Shown: positions 41,665 through 55,098, counted from the first letter of the stretch. The stretch is 64,000 bases of DNA from Magnolia sinica (GCF_029962835.1 NC_080588.1:64876001-64940000), one strand, 5' to 3'. Translations and numbers: made by a program. Notes: generated by a model not told the origin, from the letters alone.

Positions 41665-42301
41665 GCAGGAGGCACTACTCCCACCAAGACCTAGCTAGAG
41701 ATGGATAATCCTGATAGGAGCTCTGTGGGGGCCACCATGATGTATGTATTTTATCCTCACCATTCATTTTAATAGATTATTTTAGGCAATGAGCGCAAAA
41801 TGAGTCAAATCAAAGGCTCAAGTGCACCACACCACACCATGGGAAGTAGTGGAGACAATGACAACCACCATTGAAACCTTCCTAGGACTCATCGTGATGT
41901 TTATTTACCATCCAACCTGTTCATAAAGTCACATAGACATGGATGAAGGGAAAACATAAATATCAGCTTGATCCAAAACTTCTGTGACCCCAAGAGGTTT
42001 TCAGTGGTGGATGCTTAATTCTTACTGTTTCCTATGGTGTGGTCCACTTGAGCCTTCGATCTCCCTTGAGATCATAAAAAAAAAAAAAAAAAACCCAAGA
42101 GGTTTTCAGTAGTGGATGTTTAATTCTTACTGTTTCCTATGGTGTGGTCCACTTGAGCCTTCGATCTCCCTTGAGATCATAAAAAAAAAAATGATGTATC
42201 AAAATAGATAGACAGTGATTTGATGAATAAAGTGGGCCCAGGGCGCCATGCCAGGACCGTCCATCTCTAGTAGGTCCTGGTAGGAGTAGTACCCAATCCG
42301 A
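41665..42301. mobile_element. MULE-type MITE with 9-bp target duplication and internal duplication
   Basis: The inverted arms share GGCACTACTCCCACCAAGACC (left) with GTACTACTCCTACCAGGACC (right, complement), then CTAGAGATGGA. The flanks AACCCTTTG (41656-41664) and ATCCCTTTG (42302-42310) are a 9-bp duplication with one change. Inside, a 106-bp block starting at 41988 is repeated from 42094, each copy ending in a poly(A) run. Confidence 0.78.
41988..42191. repeat. 106-bp tandem duplication inside a MITE
   Basis: CCCAAGAGGTTTTCAGTGG at 41988 recurs at 42094 with a few changes. The junction lies in an A-run, which suggests slippage or unequal exchange at that run. Confidence 0.88.
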
Positions 42302-42615
42302 ATCCCTTTGTTAGGCTTCATGTTGGTCCTCTTTCCTATAAAGTCTTTACGGCGCCCCATAAAGAGAATACAAGTGATTTAAGACATTCAAACATCCCTT
42401 ATAAGCAGATGACCTAAAAACTCTTCACAATGGACGAAGGACTTTATACTTTCAACAATTTATCAAGTAGGATTAATTTTAAACATTTGACTAGTTGTAG
42501 ACTAAGGCTAGAGCTGAGGACTTTTTTAGCACAATTAGAACTATGACAGGGTTAGGGCTAAGGGGACTAGGACCTTGGTGGGACCCTAGCTCAGCCCATA
42601 GCCACTCTACATCTA

Positions 42616-43175
42616 GGGCTCTCAATGGGTTGAATCTGGATGGGATCTAGTTGGATCCGACATAAGTCTGAAAATCCATAGCCGGATTCGAATATGACTT
42701 TGATCCAAACGGTGATATCCATATCCGATTCACTTATAAATAGTTAGATCCATTTATGATTGAAAAATATATATAGCCATTGAATTTGGGTCAGATCTAG
42801 GTTTGAATCCACCACATCACAAATCTAAAAAAATATATAAGATAATATATTTAATTTAGCAACGAAATGGTGCAATTTGAATATTTTCATTTTAAATTAT
42901 GTAGGAGTTTGAAATTTGTAGAGCATAAGTCAAAAACCACATAGAGCTTATTACTGTGAAAGTCGAAATGGTTGAAAGCTTGAAGCTTGCAATAGTGAGG
43001 ATCCGATTGGATCTTACTACTAGATCCAGATCTAACCCTAAAATAATTCTAATTTATTTTTGTGAACCTGAATCCGATTCTTTTAATTAATTAGACATAT
43101 TTTAAGATCCAACTCTGCATTATACGAGTTCAAAGCAAATCGGATCTCAGATATAACTTGCTCTATTAAGAGCCC
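42616..43175. mobile_element. hAT-like MITE with GGGCTCT ends
   Basis: The ends GGGCTCTCAATGGG and GGGCTCTTAATAG (complement) are inverted. The 8-bp direct repeat TACATCTA lies at 42608-42615 and 43176-43183. The interior is rich in GGATCCGA/TCGGATC words. Non-autonomous. Confidence 0.8.
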
Positions 43176-43429
43176 TACATCTATATTCCTCTAATCCATG
43201 TCACTAGCTTGTTGAACCCCACCTTAGTTAATGGCCCAAAAGGTTCCTCCTATTGGAAAGTTAGTTCGGTCAAAATTTATGTGACTAGGCTGAGTCATTA
43301 GGGCAACACCGAGTCTTTATTCATTGCTGACTTGAGTCCAAGTTCGGTTCATGGGTCAAGATACCCTAGTTGAATCCCAAAATCTTACTTGGTATTACTC
43401 GGGCAAAAAAATTAGATCCATGTCCTGTG

Positions 43430-43600
43430 GTGTGGTCCATTTGGGATTTGAATATGCTTTAATTTTGAGTTCATGCACTAAAATGAGCTGGAAAAATGGA
43501 TTGACGGTGTGGATAAGACATACATCCTAGTGGCCCCCAAAGAGTTTACTCAGTACATAATCCACGTCCATGTCCGATGGAGTACGCAAACTAGGTTAGA
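43430..43600. mobile_element. MULE-type MITE, end fragment
   Basis: Family words GTGGTGTGGTCCATTTGGG, TGAGCTGGAAAAATGGATTG and ACATACATCCTAGTGG in the usual order, then AATCCACGTCC at the edge. The other half is absent. Confidence 0.5.
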
Positions 43601-43920
43601 CCTTAGCCCCGACTCATTTGTAACCTAGGCTGGGCAGGAATCAACCCATATTCTCAAAATTGCGTTTTTGGGATACATATTTGACACAGGGAAGGACATG
43701 ATGAGGTTTATCACCATCTTCCTCAGAAATAACTGCTCTGAACCTACAACTCTTTGGATTTCTCATAAAGTTTTCTCAAATCCATAGGGAATAAAATAGA
43801 AATAATAACTAATAAATTCAAAATTATATTGATTGATTATAAAAACAAAATTACAATTCTTTAAATAATAAGTTCAAACCTAGGATAGAATTTAAGAGTC
43901 AAACTCCCTAAAAACAATAT

Positions 43921-44062
43921 GGGTCCTTACTCTTACTCTAGTGGTAGACTCTCGGGAGTATCAACACCTGGTTAAGGGTTCAAGTACCCATAGGTGGTGA
44001 AATCCCACTAAGGCGTGAGTGTGTGGTGAGTGTGTAAAAAAAGAAAAAAAAGAAAAAAAAAA
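43921..44062 (+). mobile_element. tRNA-type SINE (GGGTCCTTACTCTTACTC family)
   Basis: It starts GGGTCCTTACTCTTACTCTA, has a box-A-like CTAGTGGTAGACTC and a box-B-like GGTTCAAGTACCC at 43977-43989, then GTGAGTGTGTGGTGAG and an A/G-rich tail. No target duplication is clear. This copy defines the + orientation of the family seen at 20276-20430 and 37909-38013. Confidence 0.82.
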
Positions 44063-45698
44063 GACCTGACTTGGTATAAACTTACTATTTATAGACTTCA
44101 TCGTTTTCAGCAAAAAATAGCAACTGTTTAATTTAGCCTGACCACATTATTTTCCTAATTTTTTAAAACCCTTTTTATGTTGGCCACAACTCCTACGACT
44201 CGTATGATCAAAAGTTATGATTAAATTAGAACTTATTATTTACTAAAAACAAAAATAAAGTGAACTTTTGACTATTAATCTGTGAAATCTCACAAATTCA
44301 AAGTAACGGATTGTCAAAAACTTATTCCAGTTCGTGAGATAGGACTGTTTTAAGGTTATGATAATTTCCGCATCCGATAATCTCTGCACCTTATCTGGCC
44401 TTCTGTATCCATCTTTGCCGTGAAAGTGTCCACGTTCCGCTATACATCATTAATAGACCCGTAAACCTTACTTGGACGGTGAAAGATGTGTGCCCACCGA
44501 CTCTTCAATGCTGACTGTAAACGTGTGCACCAATGTTAGGCTCCACAGAAAGTTCCAAAAGAATGTCCCACTCTCAACTGCTCTCGTAACTCCGTTGAAA
44601 ATGGCGGGAAAATGACGTATTACATCTTTCAGCAGGTTCGCTTTCGCTAGCCCCACACGCAACCCTCCCCAGTCACCTCTACACGCACCTGCACGTGCAA
44701 ACCTGACACACGTGTAAGACATCCGCGACGTGTATCTGGTTCAACCCACCTTATAGACGATCCAAAGCAAAGATTTAGGCTGTCCAATTCTAGAGTACGC
44801 GACACGTGTTCGGATAAAAAGGACGACTCAAAAAAAAAAAAAATGCAAGCTTTTTTAGACCGTACGTCCGTTATTTTCGTTCATGTGTGGCCCGCCTGAG
44901 TTTGAACAGATGATCTAATCCGTTGGTCCACCTGACAAACGCTTGGATGTGATATATGCATGATTATAGCTGCATGTGGAGGTGCGAGTAGGGTTAGAAA
45001 ACTTCAGACTTTAAAGGCAGAGGGTTACACCAATCATCATCACAAAAGAGTAGAGATTCCCTACTCGAAAAGGCATCTCCACCGTTCAACCAACAGTGTA
45101 ACGTGTGCTTACCAGCCTGACCTTTCGGATCAAACTTTCTTTTTTTAATGTCAAAGCTACTTTCATTGTATTGAAATTCAAGCCACCCATGACCGATCAC
45201 CGACAGAAAACGAGGCCCATCTGAGAAACATTCGTACACTGGCAGAGCACAATGATCCATGCACGTGCACACTTCAATGGTACAGCAATACGTATTCCTT
45301 CAAAGCTACAAAAATCATGGGTCCGGTTGTAGGTGGGCCATACCACCGAAAGAATATCGCAGTTCGATCATGTCTTACCCTCTTATAACGAACGTCCACT
45401 TATCAAACCCGGACATTTGTCTATTTTACGTTCTAGCCATCCATTTGATGACAGCAAACGGATGGTTAGGGTCATCTGTGCATTGTGACATGTGGGTTGT
45501 GACCCATCGAGAGATTTGGACGGTTTGAAACGAGGCACGTGTGCATGAGTATGGATCTTTGTACTCAGCATGTATCAAATAACACCCGGTCCAACATGTC
45601 AATGAAAACGGTAAGAGTTGGATTTTGAAATTCCGGTTTGAGATGACACGTGTAAGTTTGGATTTGACTTAACGAAACAAACCCCACCTATAAAATCC
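44063..45698. other. intergenic, nothing firmly recognised
   Basis: Several CACGTGT-containing scraps, and open frames at 44468-44722 (-) and 44994-45272 (-) that show no motif. Nothing I can support as a gene. Confidence 0.45.
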
Positions 45699-45707
45699 TA
45701 TTAGGAG

Positions 45708-46638
45708 GGACGCGGATTAGATAGTCGGCTACTGAATTGACGTCACCAAGTTCTGTAGGCCCTACTAAATGATGTATGTGTTATATCCACACTATACGTC
45801 CATTTATCCATTTCTAGATATCATTTTAGCAAGCGTTTGGACGGGTCCATTCCATTACTGTATTAGGGTAGATGGCAGCCATTTAAAGGTAATGATGGCT
45901 GCATAAATGGATTGCTGGAAATCCCAGGGGATTGGGATATTCAGGGATTTCACCACGTGTCTGTTTGGCATGCTTGGCCAATCTTCAGATTACACTAGGC
46001 TAATCCCTTTCAATCCGTCTAACCAAACACGTCCGAGGCAAAATAAGAGGGATTACGAGGGATTGGGTGGATTTCAAAGTAATGATGGTTATGCCAGTGA
46101 ATTGCCGGGGATTGCTATATCCAAGTAAAAGTTTAACGTGTCTGTTTGGCACACTCAGCTAATCTTGAGATTACTCATTTCAATCCCTTCAAATACAATC
46201 CAATCCCTTCTAATCTCTGTCCAAACATGCCCTAAGGGTATAAACCAAAGAATGAGACAAATAAAACATTGTAGTAGACACCACCAAATAAAACAATGGG
46301 GATAGTAATTCTCACCATTGAAACTATCCTAAGGCCCATCATAATGTTTATTTGAAATCCAACTTATTCAAATGTTAAAAAAGACATAAAATAAGGAAAA
46401 ACACAAATATAAGCTTGATCTAAAACTTCTATAGCCTTTAGAAGTTTTTAATGGTGGCTGTTATTGTCCCACAATTTTTTGTGCCGGCTCTTTGGATGTT
46501 ACCCTAAAATGGTCTCTCCAAATGGATGGATGGAAGGGGCGGATACAAAACATACATCATGATGGGGTTACGGAACTTGCTGACGTCACTTCAATAGCTA
46601 GCCTCGCTACTCAACCTGTCAGTAGCTAATCGGCGCCC
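45708..46638. mobile_element. MULE-type MITE with nested insertion
   Basis: Left end GGACGCGGATTAG; right end GGGCGCCGATTAGC in complement. The flanks TATTAGGAG (45699-45707) and TATTTGGGG (46639-46647) are a decayed 9-bp duplication (7 of 9). The family's inner words are split by the MITE at 45839-46232. Confidence 0.72.
45839..46232. mobile_element. MITE with GTTTGGAC ends nested in a MULE-type MITE
   Basis: Left GCAAGCGTTTGGAC and right GGGCATGTTTGGAC (complement) are the ends. The host element's CATTTTAG and GGGTATAAACC words resume on either side, showing a clean insertion. The interior has two diverged halves, each with GGGATTG and GTGTCTGTTTGGCA. A short TA-containing duplication is possible. 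Superfamily not assigned. Confidence 0.68.
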
Positions 46639-46647
46639 TATTTGGGG

Positions 46648-48330
46648 GGATTAGATGTGCCCTTAAGCCACGGGAACTTGACATAAGTTGGACTTAAAAC
46701 CACTAGGTGGATTTGATACATACTCATGCACTCAGAAATTGTACACGTGGCAACGTGTAACTCATCCAAACCGTTGAAATGGTGGAAAATACCAACTACA
46801 AAAAGACCATAACTCCAAAATCTGATTGAATGCAAGATCCTGGCCGTTCATAATTGATATTGAATAAGGTCCACTGGCTAGTTTTTATTTTAGCCATTGG
46901 ATTCTCTTCAATCGGCTAGTTAAAACATTCATCCAGTGCCATTTTTCGTTTTTGACACATCTGATATGTGTCCCACGATTTGGACGGTTTAGTTTGACTT
47001 TCATGCCTACAAACTATCTTACCCTACCAAGGTATGAAAGGTTCTTCTAGATAGCATTAAATCCTTTCAACGCCGCTTGCTTATCTTTATTAGTCGGTGT
47101 ACGTCATTGACCATAGAGGAAGGCCAATAAGACATGCCTGGACTCTTGCGGAGTTTTAGGATGCAGTGAAGAAAGAGAAGTTTTATGGTCCATAAACGTA
47201 CACGTGGCATGCAAATTTAAACAGTTTAAATTGTGGGACCCATTATAGATGGAGAATATATGAAAATTTAGATAAATTCGATTGTACGGATCTCAGATCA
47301 ATGGACGTTTGTTGTTTGTTGAGATTGATCAGTTGAGGTTTTCCATTTTAACCGTCCATTCGATATCCACCCATCAGCTAGTTTCGATCATATTTTTAGT
47401 GGATTTTTAGGTTTTGATGACCCATCTAGTGGGGCCCATGTGTTGGGCCTCTTATCTTGAGGCTCGAGTATTGCACGTGTAAAATTTCTGTGTGCATGCT
47501 TATGGAACTCGACAGTCTACCAGAGTATCAAAGTTATTATCCGTTGTTGTGTATTTTGACAGTCTGGTGAGCGTGATAGATGATACGCAGGCTCGGAATT
47601 TTATACACGTGGCATGTGTAAATAAAATTGAACCCTCGATGACTGGGCCCCACTTTAGATGGTTTATCAAATAACAATTACACCAAAATGATGCCTTAAC
47701 TGGTCAATTAGTTCATATCTAATGAATGGTTAATGCGGAAAACAATCAACGGTTCTTAAACTAACAAACAAAATCTCATATATAAGAGACTAAAATCATC
47801 TAAATAGTGTTATTTTAGACAGTTTAATCGAGTTAAGTTATGCCACGTATACAAGTGAAAGTGACTGATTATCATCCATCACACACTGCCAGAGTATCAA
47901 ATAGCTTCTCTTGTCCTACAAGGCTACAAGGTCCACGCGTAGCAACTTGAGCTTAAGAATGGATAAACACCCACCATCGATGTTTGGACAAAGGTGGGCC
48001 ACACAATCTTTTGTGGAGAACCAAAACGAGATTGTGTCTGACTAATAATTCTCCTTAAACTAATAAATTAGATAGACAACTTGATAAGCTCCTCAACCAT
48101 AATAATTATTCCCATCCAACGTAGAAACCCTACATAGATGACCTGTCACCATCTCACATGTCATGCCCCACCCACCAATCCAATAAAAATTAAAACACAT
48201 GCAACACCTGAGAGCCTTCGATCAAGGGACCACACTGGGTAGATTACATGCCTCGAAATTCAGGTTGGTGTGATTAGTCATGGTGACAAATATCGCCCGT
48301 ATTTTGAAAATCTCACAATAATACTCTATA
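46648..48330. other. intergenic with short repeated words
   Basis: The phrase CCAGAGTATCAAA recurs at about 47520 and 47890 (also at about 29139 in the TIN1 intron) next to CACGTG-type words. It marks an unbounded repeat family. No gene is seen. Confidence 0.45.
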
Positions 48331-50175
48331 CCAAAACATCAGTTGATTTTAAAAATATAAGTCGAAGATTAATAAAACCTCAGGGGGTTGGATTTTTCCA
48401 AATAGTGCCTCCTGCTACCCATATTTCCCAGCTGTGCTTTTTAAGAGGAAAAATTATATTATTGCAATCTGTTAACTTTTTTTTTCTTTTTTTTTTTTCC
48501 CATTTTTCCTTTTTTTTTTTTTTTTACAACATAGTGGAATATAGGAAGTTGTGGGGCCCATGTGGTATGTAATTTCTCACAACTAACTTGTGCAATACGT
48601 GCAAATCAACATTATTAGACAAATAAAACTTCTCGCGGATTTAATGTTAAGGTAGTTAATTCATATAAATAATGTACAACATTCAAAATATCATAATTCA
48701 AGCATAGCCCATATGGTGATCTAATTGACCTGATGATTTGTTTATGTTATCATCATGGTGTGGTGCATATGTTTAATGGGTGCAAGTTATACACATATCA
48801 TATGGCTCCACAAGGCTTAAGTGTTATTACTTTTTAAAGAAAAGAATTAAATGAGGGCACTTTTATCCTCAAAATGTACCTCTAGGTTATTTCTAATTTT
48901 GGAGGCATTATTTGGTAAAATATAGATTTTTAAGAGATTTTAATTTCAGCATTATTTAATAAAATATAAATTCTTTGCTGAAAGTTTATGCTTGTGGAGC
49001 CCACGTGGTATGTATTTAACATCCAAGCCTTATAACATATATAGCTCATCATGGTGATCACAAGATTAAAAAATTAGGCCAATCAAATTACCAAATGGGC
49101 TACACATGAACCAAGCTCTGCAAAAGCTCAGTCACCAATTTTGGATTATCTACTTAGTGAAAGTCCAAGCTTATGGGCCTACCTGGTACGTGTATAACAT
49201 CCAAGCTATGTAACACACATACCCCATCATGGTGATTGCATGAACAAAAAATCAGGCCAATCAAATCACCACATGAGCTACACTTGAATTTGGATGTTTC
49301 GAGTCGTGTATGTTATTTTTTATAAATTGGCCCACCTTGTGATTAGATTTTCAATATTTTTTATTTGCCTAATAATCAAGTTGATGTGCACTTGTTTGAT
49401 GGGTTAGATGTCAGACACACACATGGGCCCAACATGTTTTAGATTATCATAAAAAACAAAAAGAAAAAGAGGACAGTAACATAATTTCTCCTTTGCAAAA
49501 GCTCTGCAGGAGATATGGGCTCTTGGGGGGCACTACTTGGTAAAATTTGAATCACAGAGGCATTTTACAATAAAAAATCTCTAAATTAAAATTTTAAATA
49601 TATATCTATATAAAATTGTTTTTTTTACCATAAAATGCCTCCATGATTCCAATTTTACCAAATAGTACCCCAAGGAGACCATATTTCCTTGACAATGTTT
49701 TTTCAAAGGATAAATTACATTACCACCCTCCCTTTTTTCTTTATGAAGAGGATAATTCAGACTTGTGGGCCACATGGTATGTGTCTGGCATCCCACTTAT
49801 CCAACAGTTGCCCACCAACATGATTATTTGGTGAACCAAAGATACTAAGAATCTAATCATAAGTTGGCAATCCGTATACACACACACACACACACACCCA
49901 CCTCTAAACATCCAAATTAAGTACAACACACTGATGATTTGATTAGTCTGATGTTTTGTTCATGCAATCACTATAATAGGGTGCGTATGCTGGATGGCTT
50001 GGATTTTATTTGTATATCCGTGGGTCCTATGAGACTTTTAATAATTTCCAAAGAAAAAAATTTGAAGGAGGACATTTTTATAATTTCCATTCTCGAAAAG
50101 CACCTCGTTGTACTTTCTAATTGCTGAGCATTATTTGGTAAAATGTTGATTCCATGATAATTTTGCATAAAAATT
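48331..50175. repeat. cluster of related inverted-arm repeats (TTTTACCAAATA family)
   Basis: Arms reading TTTCCAAATAGTGCCTCC (48397), ACCAAATAGTACCCC (49657) and, inverted, GGAGGCATTATTTGGTAAAA (48900), GCACTACTTGGTAAAA (49530), GCATTATTTGGTAAAATG (50128) pair up as ends of two or three MITEs in a row. Between them are GTGGAGCCCACGTGGTATG-type words (about 48994, 49160, 49763). Exact ends are not resolved. Confidence 0.55.
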
Positions 50176-51164
50176 AATTTAATTAATTTATTAATTAATA
50201 AATATTTTCAAGTATTTTTTCATGAGATTTTCCGGATAAATCTAGGAGAAAACCTCAATTTTGGAAAATCTCTCGAGAAATTTCAGGTTTGGGAAATTGA
50301 AGAGAATGAAATTTGTCACCATAATCATCATATGGACCACATATGTAAGAAAAATTAACGGATGATCCAAATTCTGTGCACATGTGATCAAAGTGATCAT
50401 CCGATCGGTCTCATTTTCAAGACATGGCATCTAAACATTACTGATCGCTTGATGAGTGGCTCTGATCTTGAACACGTGTACCTTGTTACCATATGCCAGG
50501 CGGGTGCAACTATCATTCCTCATATCATATACCATCCAACATAAGTTTATTTTTCAAAATAACAAAAAGAAGCCTCACATCATGTACCATTCAACATTAT
50601 TTTATTTAATCAAATCGACTACAAAGTTATCATTACAACATATCACATCAACCCAAAAACAAAAAGACAGGGCCAAAAGCCCTAAAAAAAATTCACCAAA
50701 TTTCAAAAAAAAAAAAAAGGGCCCTCTCTATCTCCAAATATTTATAAAAGAAAAAAAGACCATTTTTTTTGTGTGTGTATCACTCCATCAAGCTATTAGG
50801 GCTGCTAATGATGCAAAAGGGGCCACCCCTTCTGAAAAAAGCCCAAATCAACCGCTAGTTTTTTTTAAAAAAATTTCAACAGGGTGGTGAGAAAACATGG
50901 TCAACGAGTCAACCATGCAAAAAAGGTGAAAAAACCACCCTGCAAAAACAAACCTCGCGGCAAACAAGAGAAGATGGACGGTCTTAAAAGAGAGGGAGAT
51001 TTTCCAGGCCTTGTATTTTTCAGAAAGGAAAAAAAGTGGGGTCAAAAAAACAAATGAAAGGAGTGTAGCCGACAATGCGCCACCATTATTTCTACTCTTT
51101 TGGAAGGCTTCTATGAAGCAATGGGAGAGCTGAAGAGGGATTTTGATGATTTGGGTGTTGATTT
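50176..51164. other. region downstream of the bHLH gene
   Basis: AT-rich and A-run-rich. It includes the 3' flank of the bHLH gene, and a 60-bp block at 50446-50505 that recurs at about 61721-61780. No gene is recognised. Confidence 0.5.
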
Positions 51165-53874
51165 TCACATGAACTTTCTGAAAGCTGAGCGTAGATTCTT
51201 CACAAGATCCATCACTGTCATGCAGAATTCTTCCTCCATCTGAAGAAGACAAAAAAGAAGAAGATTTTCATAAGCTAAAGGTCTCTAATAAATGTAATTA
51301 GAGCTACATCCACTACTACTACTGTTGTTATTCATCTAAGCCTTATCCCTATCATCCAGCCAAAATTTCGAGTTCTTAAAATGCACTTCGCTTTATTTTA
51401 AATTTCTCCAATATCCTTTGAATATGCAAGGTTTATGTGCTCTATGAAAACTAATTAAGAAGGAAAATTGTCCCCAACTAACTCTTATTATATATAGTAT
51501 AAATTGTTGTTGTTGTTGTTATAGGTACAAAGTTGTAATATTGAATCACTAAAGTAGAAGAAAATGGGCATTACCAATAAGAGTTAGTGCAGAAATCAAT
51601 TTTTTGTTGTCTTGTTTTTTGGAGACTCATTTAGAAAACCTTACATTTTGTTATGATAAACCCCTGTTTGTTGACACATACCCTATTTCCTCTCTCTCTC
51701 TCTCTCCCTCTCTCTCTCTCTCTTGCCAGAGAAAGTAGAAAACAAAAAAGGGGTTTATGGATAAAAAAATAAAATGGGGGGCATATATTGAGGATAGAAC
51801 CCAAAAAATTATGAGTAAACACAAACATAAATCTAATATAAATTTCATGCATGAAATTAACTAGGAGATGAACCAATGACCAAATTTTTAGTACTTATTC
51901 TACACAATTTTTGAAAATTACAATATTTTTAATATTATAAAAACTAAATAAAATGAAGATTTCAGTACAAATTTTTATTTTTATAAAAATATAAGATAAC
52001 ACATTAGATATGCACTTCTTTTTTTATACACATAATCTAAGGTTGCAATTTGAAAATTTTCACAAAGCTTAGAGATGTGCACTTGATTTTTCTCTTTCTT
52101 TGTTTACATAAAGATAGAAAGAAAGAAAAAAAAAAAGACATGTTCTAATTTGGCGGAAATTACCTGCGCAATCACCGTTATGTCTAGGGCAGAATTCGAG
52201 AATGGCATGACACTGGTGTTGGTGACGGATAGATGGAGCTTCTCTATTTCTGCCAGAGTTTTCACCAGCGTTCCTTTGCGTTTCTCGCAGTGTATTCTTA
52301 TTAGAATGTTCTTCTCAGAGACTCTTGCTTCGATTTCAGGGAGAGCCTCATCGGAGTGCCCATCGAAACTATCATCTGAGGAGGAGAGATCGCCATCAAT
52401 GGAGAGCTGTGATTTCTTTACAAAGACCACTGACTCCACAGTTTTCTTCACGGTCTGATCCTCCAATGTCTTCACCCGGTCTTGTAGTTGTTTCAAGTAT
52501 TTGATAGCATCGCCAAGAACCGAAGCCTTATCCATCTGCCACAGGGTTGAAAATGTAGTTTTTACAAATTGATACACATTTTAGTAACTTAGTACTCAAT
52601 ATCATATGATCAATTAGATAAGAAATTTCCAGAGTTTTGAAATACCCAACTGACATTTTCTTCGATAGATCAATGACAGATCATGTTAGGTATGCGATCA
52701 CTCAACTCAGTCCCTCACCTTGGTAATCCATCAACCAACCAACAGCGGTTTACAACACTAGAATAAACCATAGATCATCTAAGATGCCGACAGTTGCACC
52801 GATTTTGTTGGCAATCCACTGTTGTACATGCCCACCTTTGCTTGCCAAGGTACAAAATCAAGGGATTCAGACGCACCGATCTACCTGAGTGCACCACATG
52901 GCTAGCCATGGGTGCACCAAGGTCCCATGCAAAGTGCAAGGTGAGAGCCACATTTGAATTCTGTCCAATTGGGCTAGCATAGATATGTAAAAGGTCGCCG
53001 ATCTTCACCTATTGCTAGAACATTCTCAATATGTGTTTTCCTTGATTTATTGGTTCAGATGTATCTATTTCTGGTGACATTTAATTCCTATATTAGTGTA
53101 ATTTTGTTAGGTTTTTTCATGATCTTGGTCATTGTAAATAAAGTCCTACTATTGATATTTGGTGAAGTATATATGAAATCACAAATCATAATCTATAAAT
53201 ATAAAATCAACATTAGAAAGAGTAATTATGTGAAAGAAAGTTTAGAAGCATACCTTTTTTAGGCCAGGAACGATTGCTGACAGCGCTATGAACTTTTGGC
53301 TGAGCTTCTCTCTCCGCCTCCTCTCCGCTATTATATGATCTTGAGTATGCGAAGGTGGCCTAGTAGTCGCCACGCTACCCCTTTTGGTTCCCTGGCCTGC
53401 TTTTGATACATAGCTTTGATTCATTAAAGAACCTTGAGAGATCAAGATCTCCGGTGGGATGGTCAATGTTCTTGGAGACACAGTCTCATCCTTGGGCTTC
53501 ATGGGCCCATTGACGAAATTGCCGTAGAACTGTTGATGCTGGTTGACTGAGTTCTGATTGGAGAAGGAGAGCATGTTTGGAGGAGAAGTAGTGTCGGGGA
53601 TGGTCGAGATGTGCTCGGTGGTGCAGGAATTCCAGCTGTTGGTTCTGGGATGCTTGGCGGGCCGCTCGATGATGCCAGTGTGAGAAGCTTCCATGGATGA
53701 GCAGCTGTAGGTGGTGGTGGTGTTACTTCTTGGGTTGAAGGATGGGTAGGAGTAGCAGCTCTCTGAAGAGAAAGAGTTCTGGAAATCCTCTCCAAGTGCA
53801 GCTGCTATTTGTTGTGTGGTGAAATCATCTAGTGAGTTCATCTCACATTGATGTATGAATGTGGGGTCTTCCAT
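51165..53874 (-). CDS. bHLH transcription factor, clade IVa (bHLH18/19/NAI1/bHLH25-like), 3 coding exons
   Basis: Coding exons on the - strand: 53874-53254, 52535-52164, 51239-51165. Introns of 718 and 924 bp are GT-AG and phase 0. The product has 355 residues. The N-terminal 170 are Ser/Asn/Thr-rich. The bHLH domain spans about 176-226; its basic region HIIAERRRREKL has H180, E184 and R188, the set that reads CACGTG/CANNTG. Intron 1 falls in the loop (after LKK, before MDKASVLGDAIKYLK), as usual in this clade. The C-terminal part (about 275-353: SEKNILIRIHCEKRKGTLVK, then EEEFCMTVMDLVKNLRSAFR) is the ACT-like dimerisation domain. In Arabidopsis these nuclear factors control ER bodies (NAI1) and jasmonate-linked iron responses (bHLH18/19/20/25). 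Which of these applies here is unknown. The gene looks intact. The last exon is only 25 codons and is easily missed. Confidence 0.93.
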
Positions 53875-55098
53875 TCCCTGTAGTTTTCACCAAAGTCTAT
53901 CAATTCTATCTTCATAAAGATATACATACATACACACATCCATATAAAACATGCATGCATACATGTACACCTTATAGACATACATAATGCACACATAGCT
54001 TACATGTTGTAGTGTCATATAATGATAGATAGACACAAACATACATGTATGTGAATGCATGCATACATACATGCATGTGTCATGAAGATATATGGGGTTT
54101 GATCATAACCATATTATTCATACCATTTCGGATAACCATCTGACAGATGAAATTTCCATTAATGCAGTATCTTCCTTGAGAAACGCTTGTTGTCTAGGTA
54201 CTCAAACCTGGCATTAAACAGTTAAAAAACAAGGACCTCTTTAAGTCAATAAGGTGAAAAACACTCCACTTGGGTAGATCTATTACATGGCAATAAAAGG
54301 AATATTACTGCAGATCCTATGATTTTTAGGCACAAACAAAAGAAATTCAAAAAAAAAAAAAAAAAAAAAAAACCTAAGGAATTCCCTGGGAAGAGAGAGA
54401 GAGAGGCTGTGTTTGGTCATAACAGGTAAAATGAAAAAAATAAAAAAGTACAATGAAATTTCATGATATTAGTTGCAACCAAAGACAACCAAAAAGACCC
54501 ACATGTGTCTAAAAAGAAAAAGATACGAAAACATAAATCCAAACATTTTGGCCCAAAAAGAAGTGAAACAACACCATAATCTTGAATACTTTCAAATTCC
54601 CCTATCTAAAAAAGAAGACAAACATGCAAATGATTCAATTGAAACCATTTCAAGGACTGAAGGAATTTCATGGAGAGAGAGAGATTCCACACCAAAAAAC
54701 GAAAGGAACTAGTGTAGAAATACAAAAATATTGTGGAAATTAAAAGACCTTGGTCTAAAAAGAAGAAGAAATTACTACAGAAACCCAAGCATCTTGGCCC
54801 AAAAAAAGAAGAGAAACGACACCAAAATCATTTCAAGGACCAAACAAGCAAATGATTCAATTCAAATCATTTCAATGACCAAAATCAAAGCTAAACAATT
54901 GAAGAAACTCAAAAACCTCAACACCCATTTCATCTCCATCCATCAAAACCCCAAAAAGAGACTCAATTCCATGTAAATACCTCGGTTTTGAATGCCCAAA
55001 AAAATACCAAAGATCTTATGCTAGAAGAAAAGAAGAAGAGCTGTCTCTCTCACCTTGAAATGAAAACTGCAAGGCTTTTCTCTTTCTAAATCAGCAAC
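53875..55098 (-). other. probable 5' leader exon and leader intron of the bHLH gene
   Basis: A TATAAA box at 55125-55120 predicts transcription from about 55095. A donor AAG|GTGAGA at 55054/55053 and an acceptor CTACAG|GGAATGG at 53878/53877 would define a leader exon (about 55095-55054), an 1,176-bp intron, and three further leader bases before the ATG. This is inferred from signals alone. Confidence 0.5.

Noticed and set aside
44468-44722. 84-residue - strand frame with a possible short protein
   Set aside because: No motif, no splice partners, no promoter signals. I could not support it as a gene.
52150-52458. + strand frame of 102 residues
   Set aside because: Shadow of bHLH exon 2 on the - strand.
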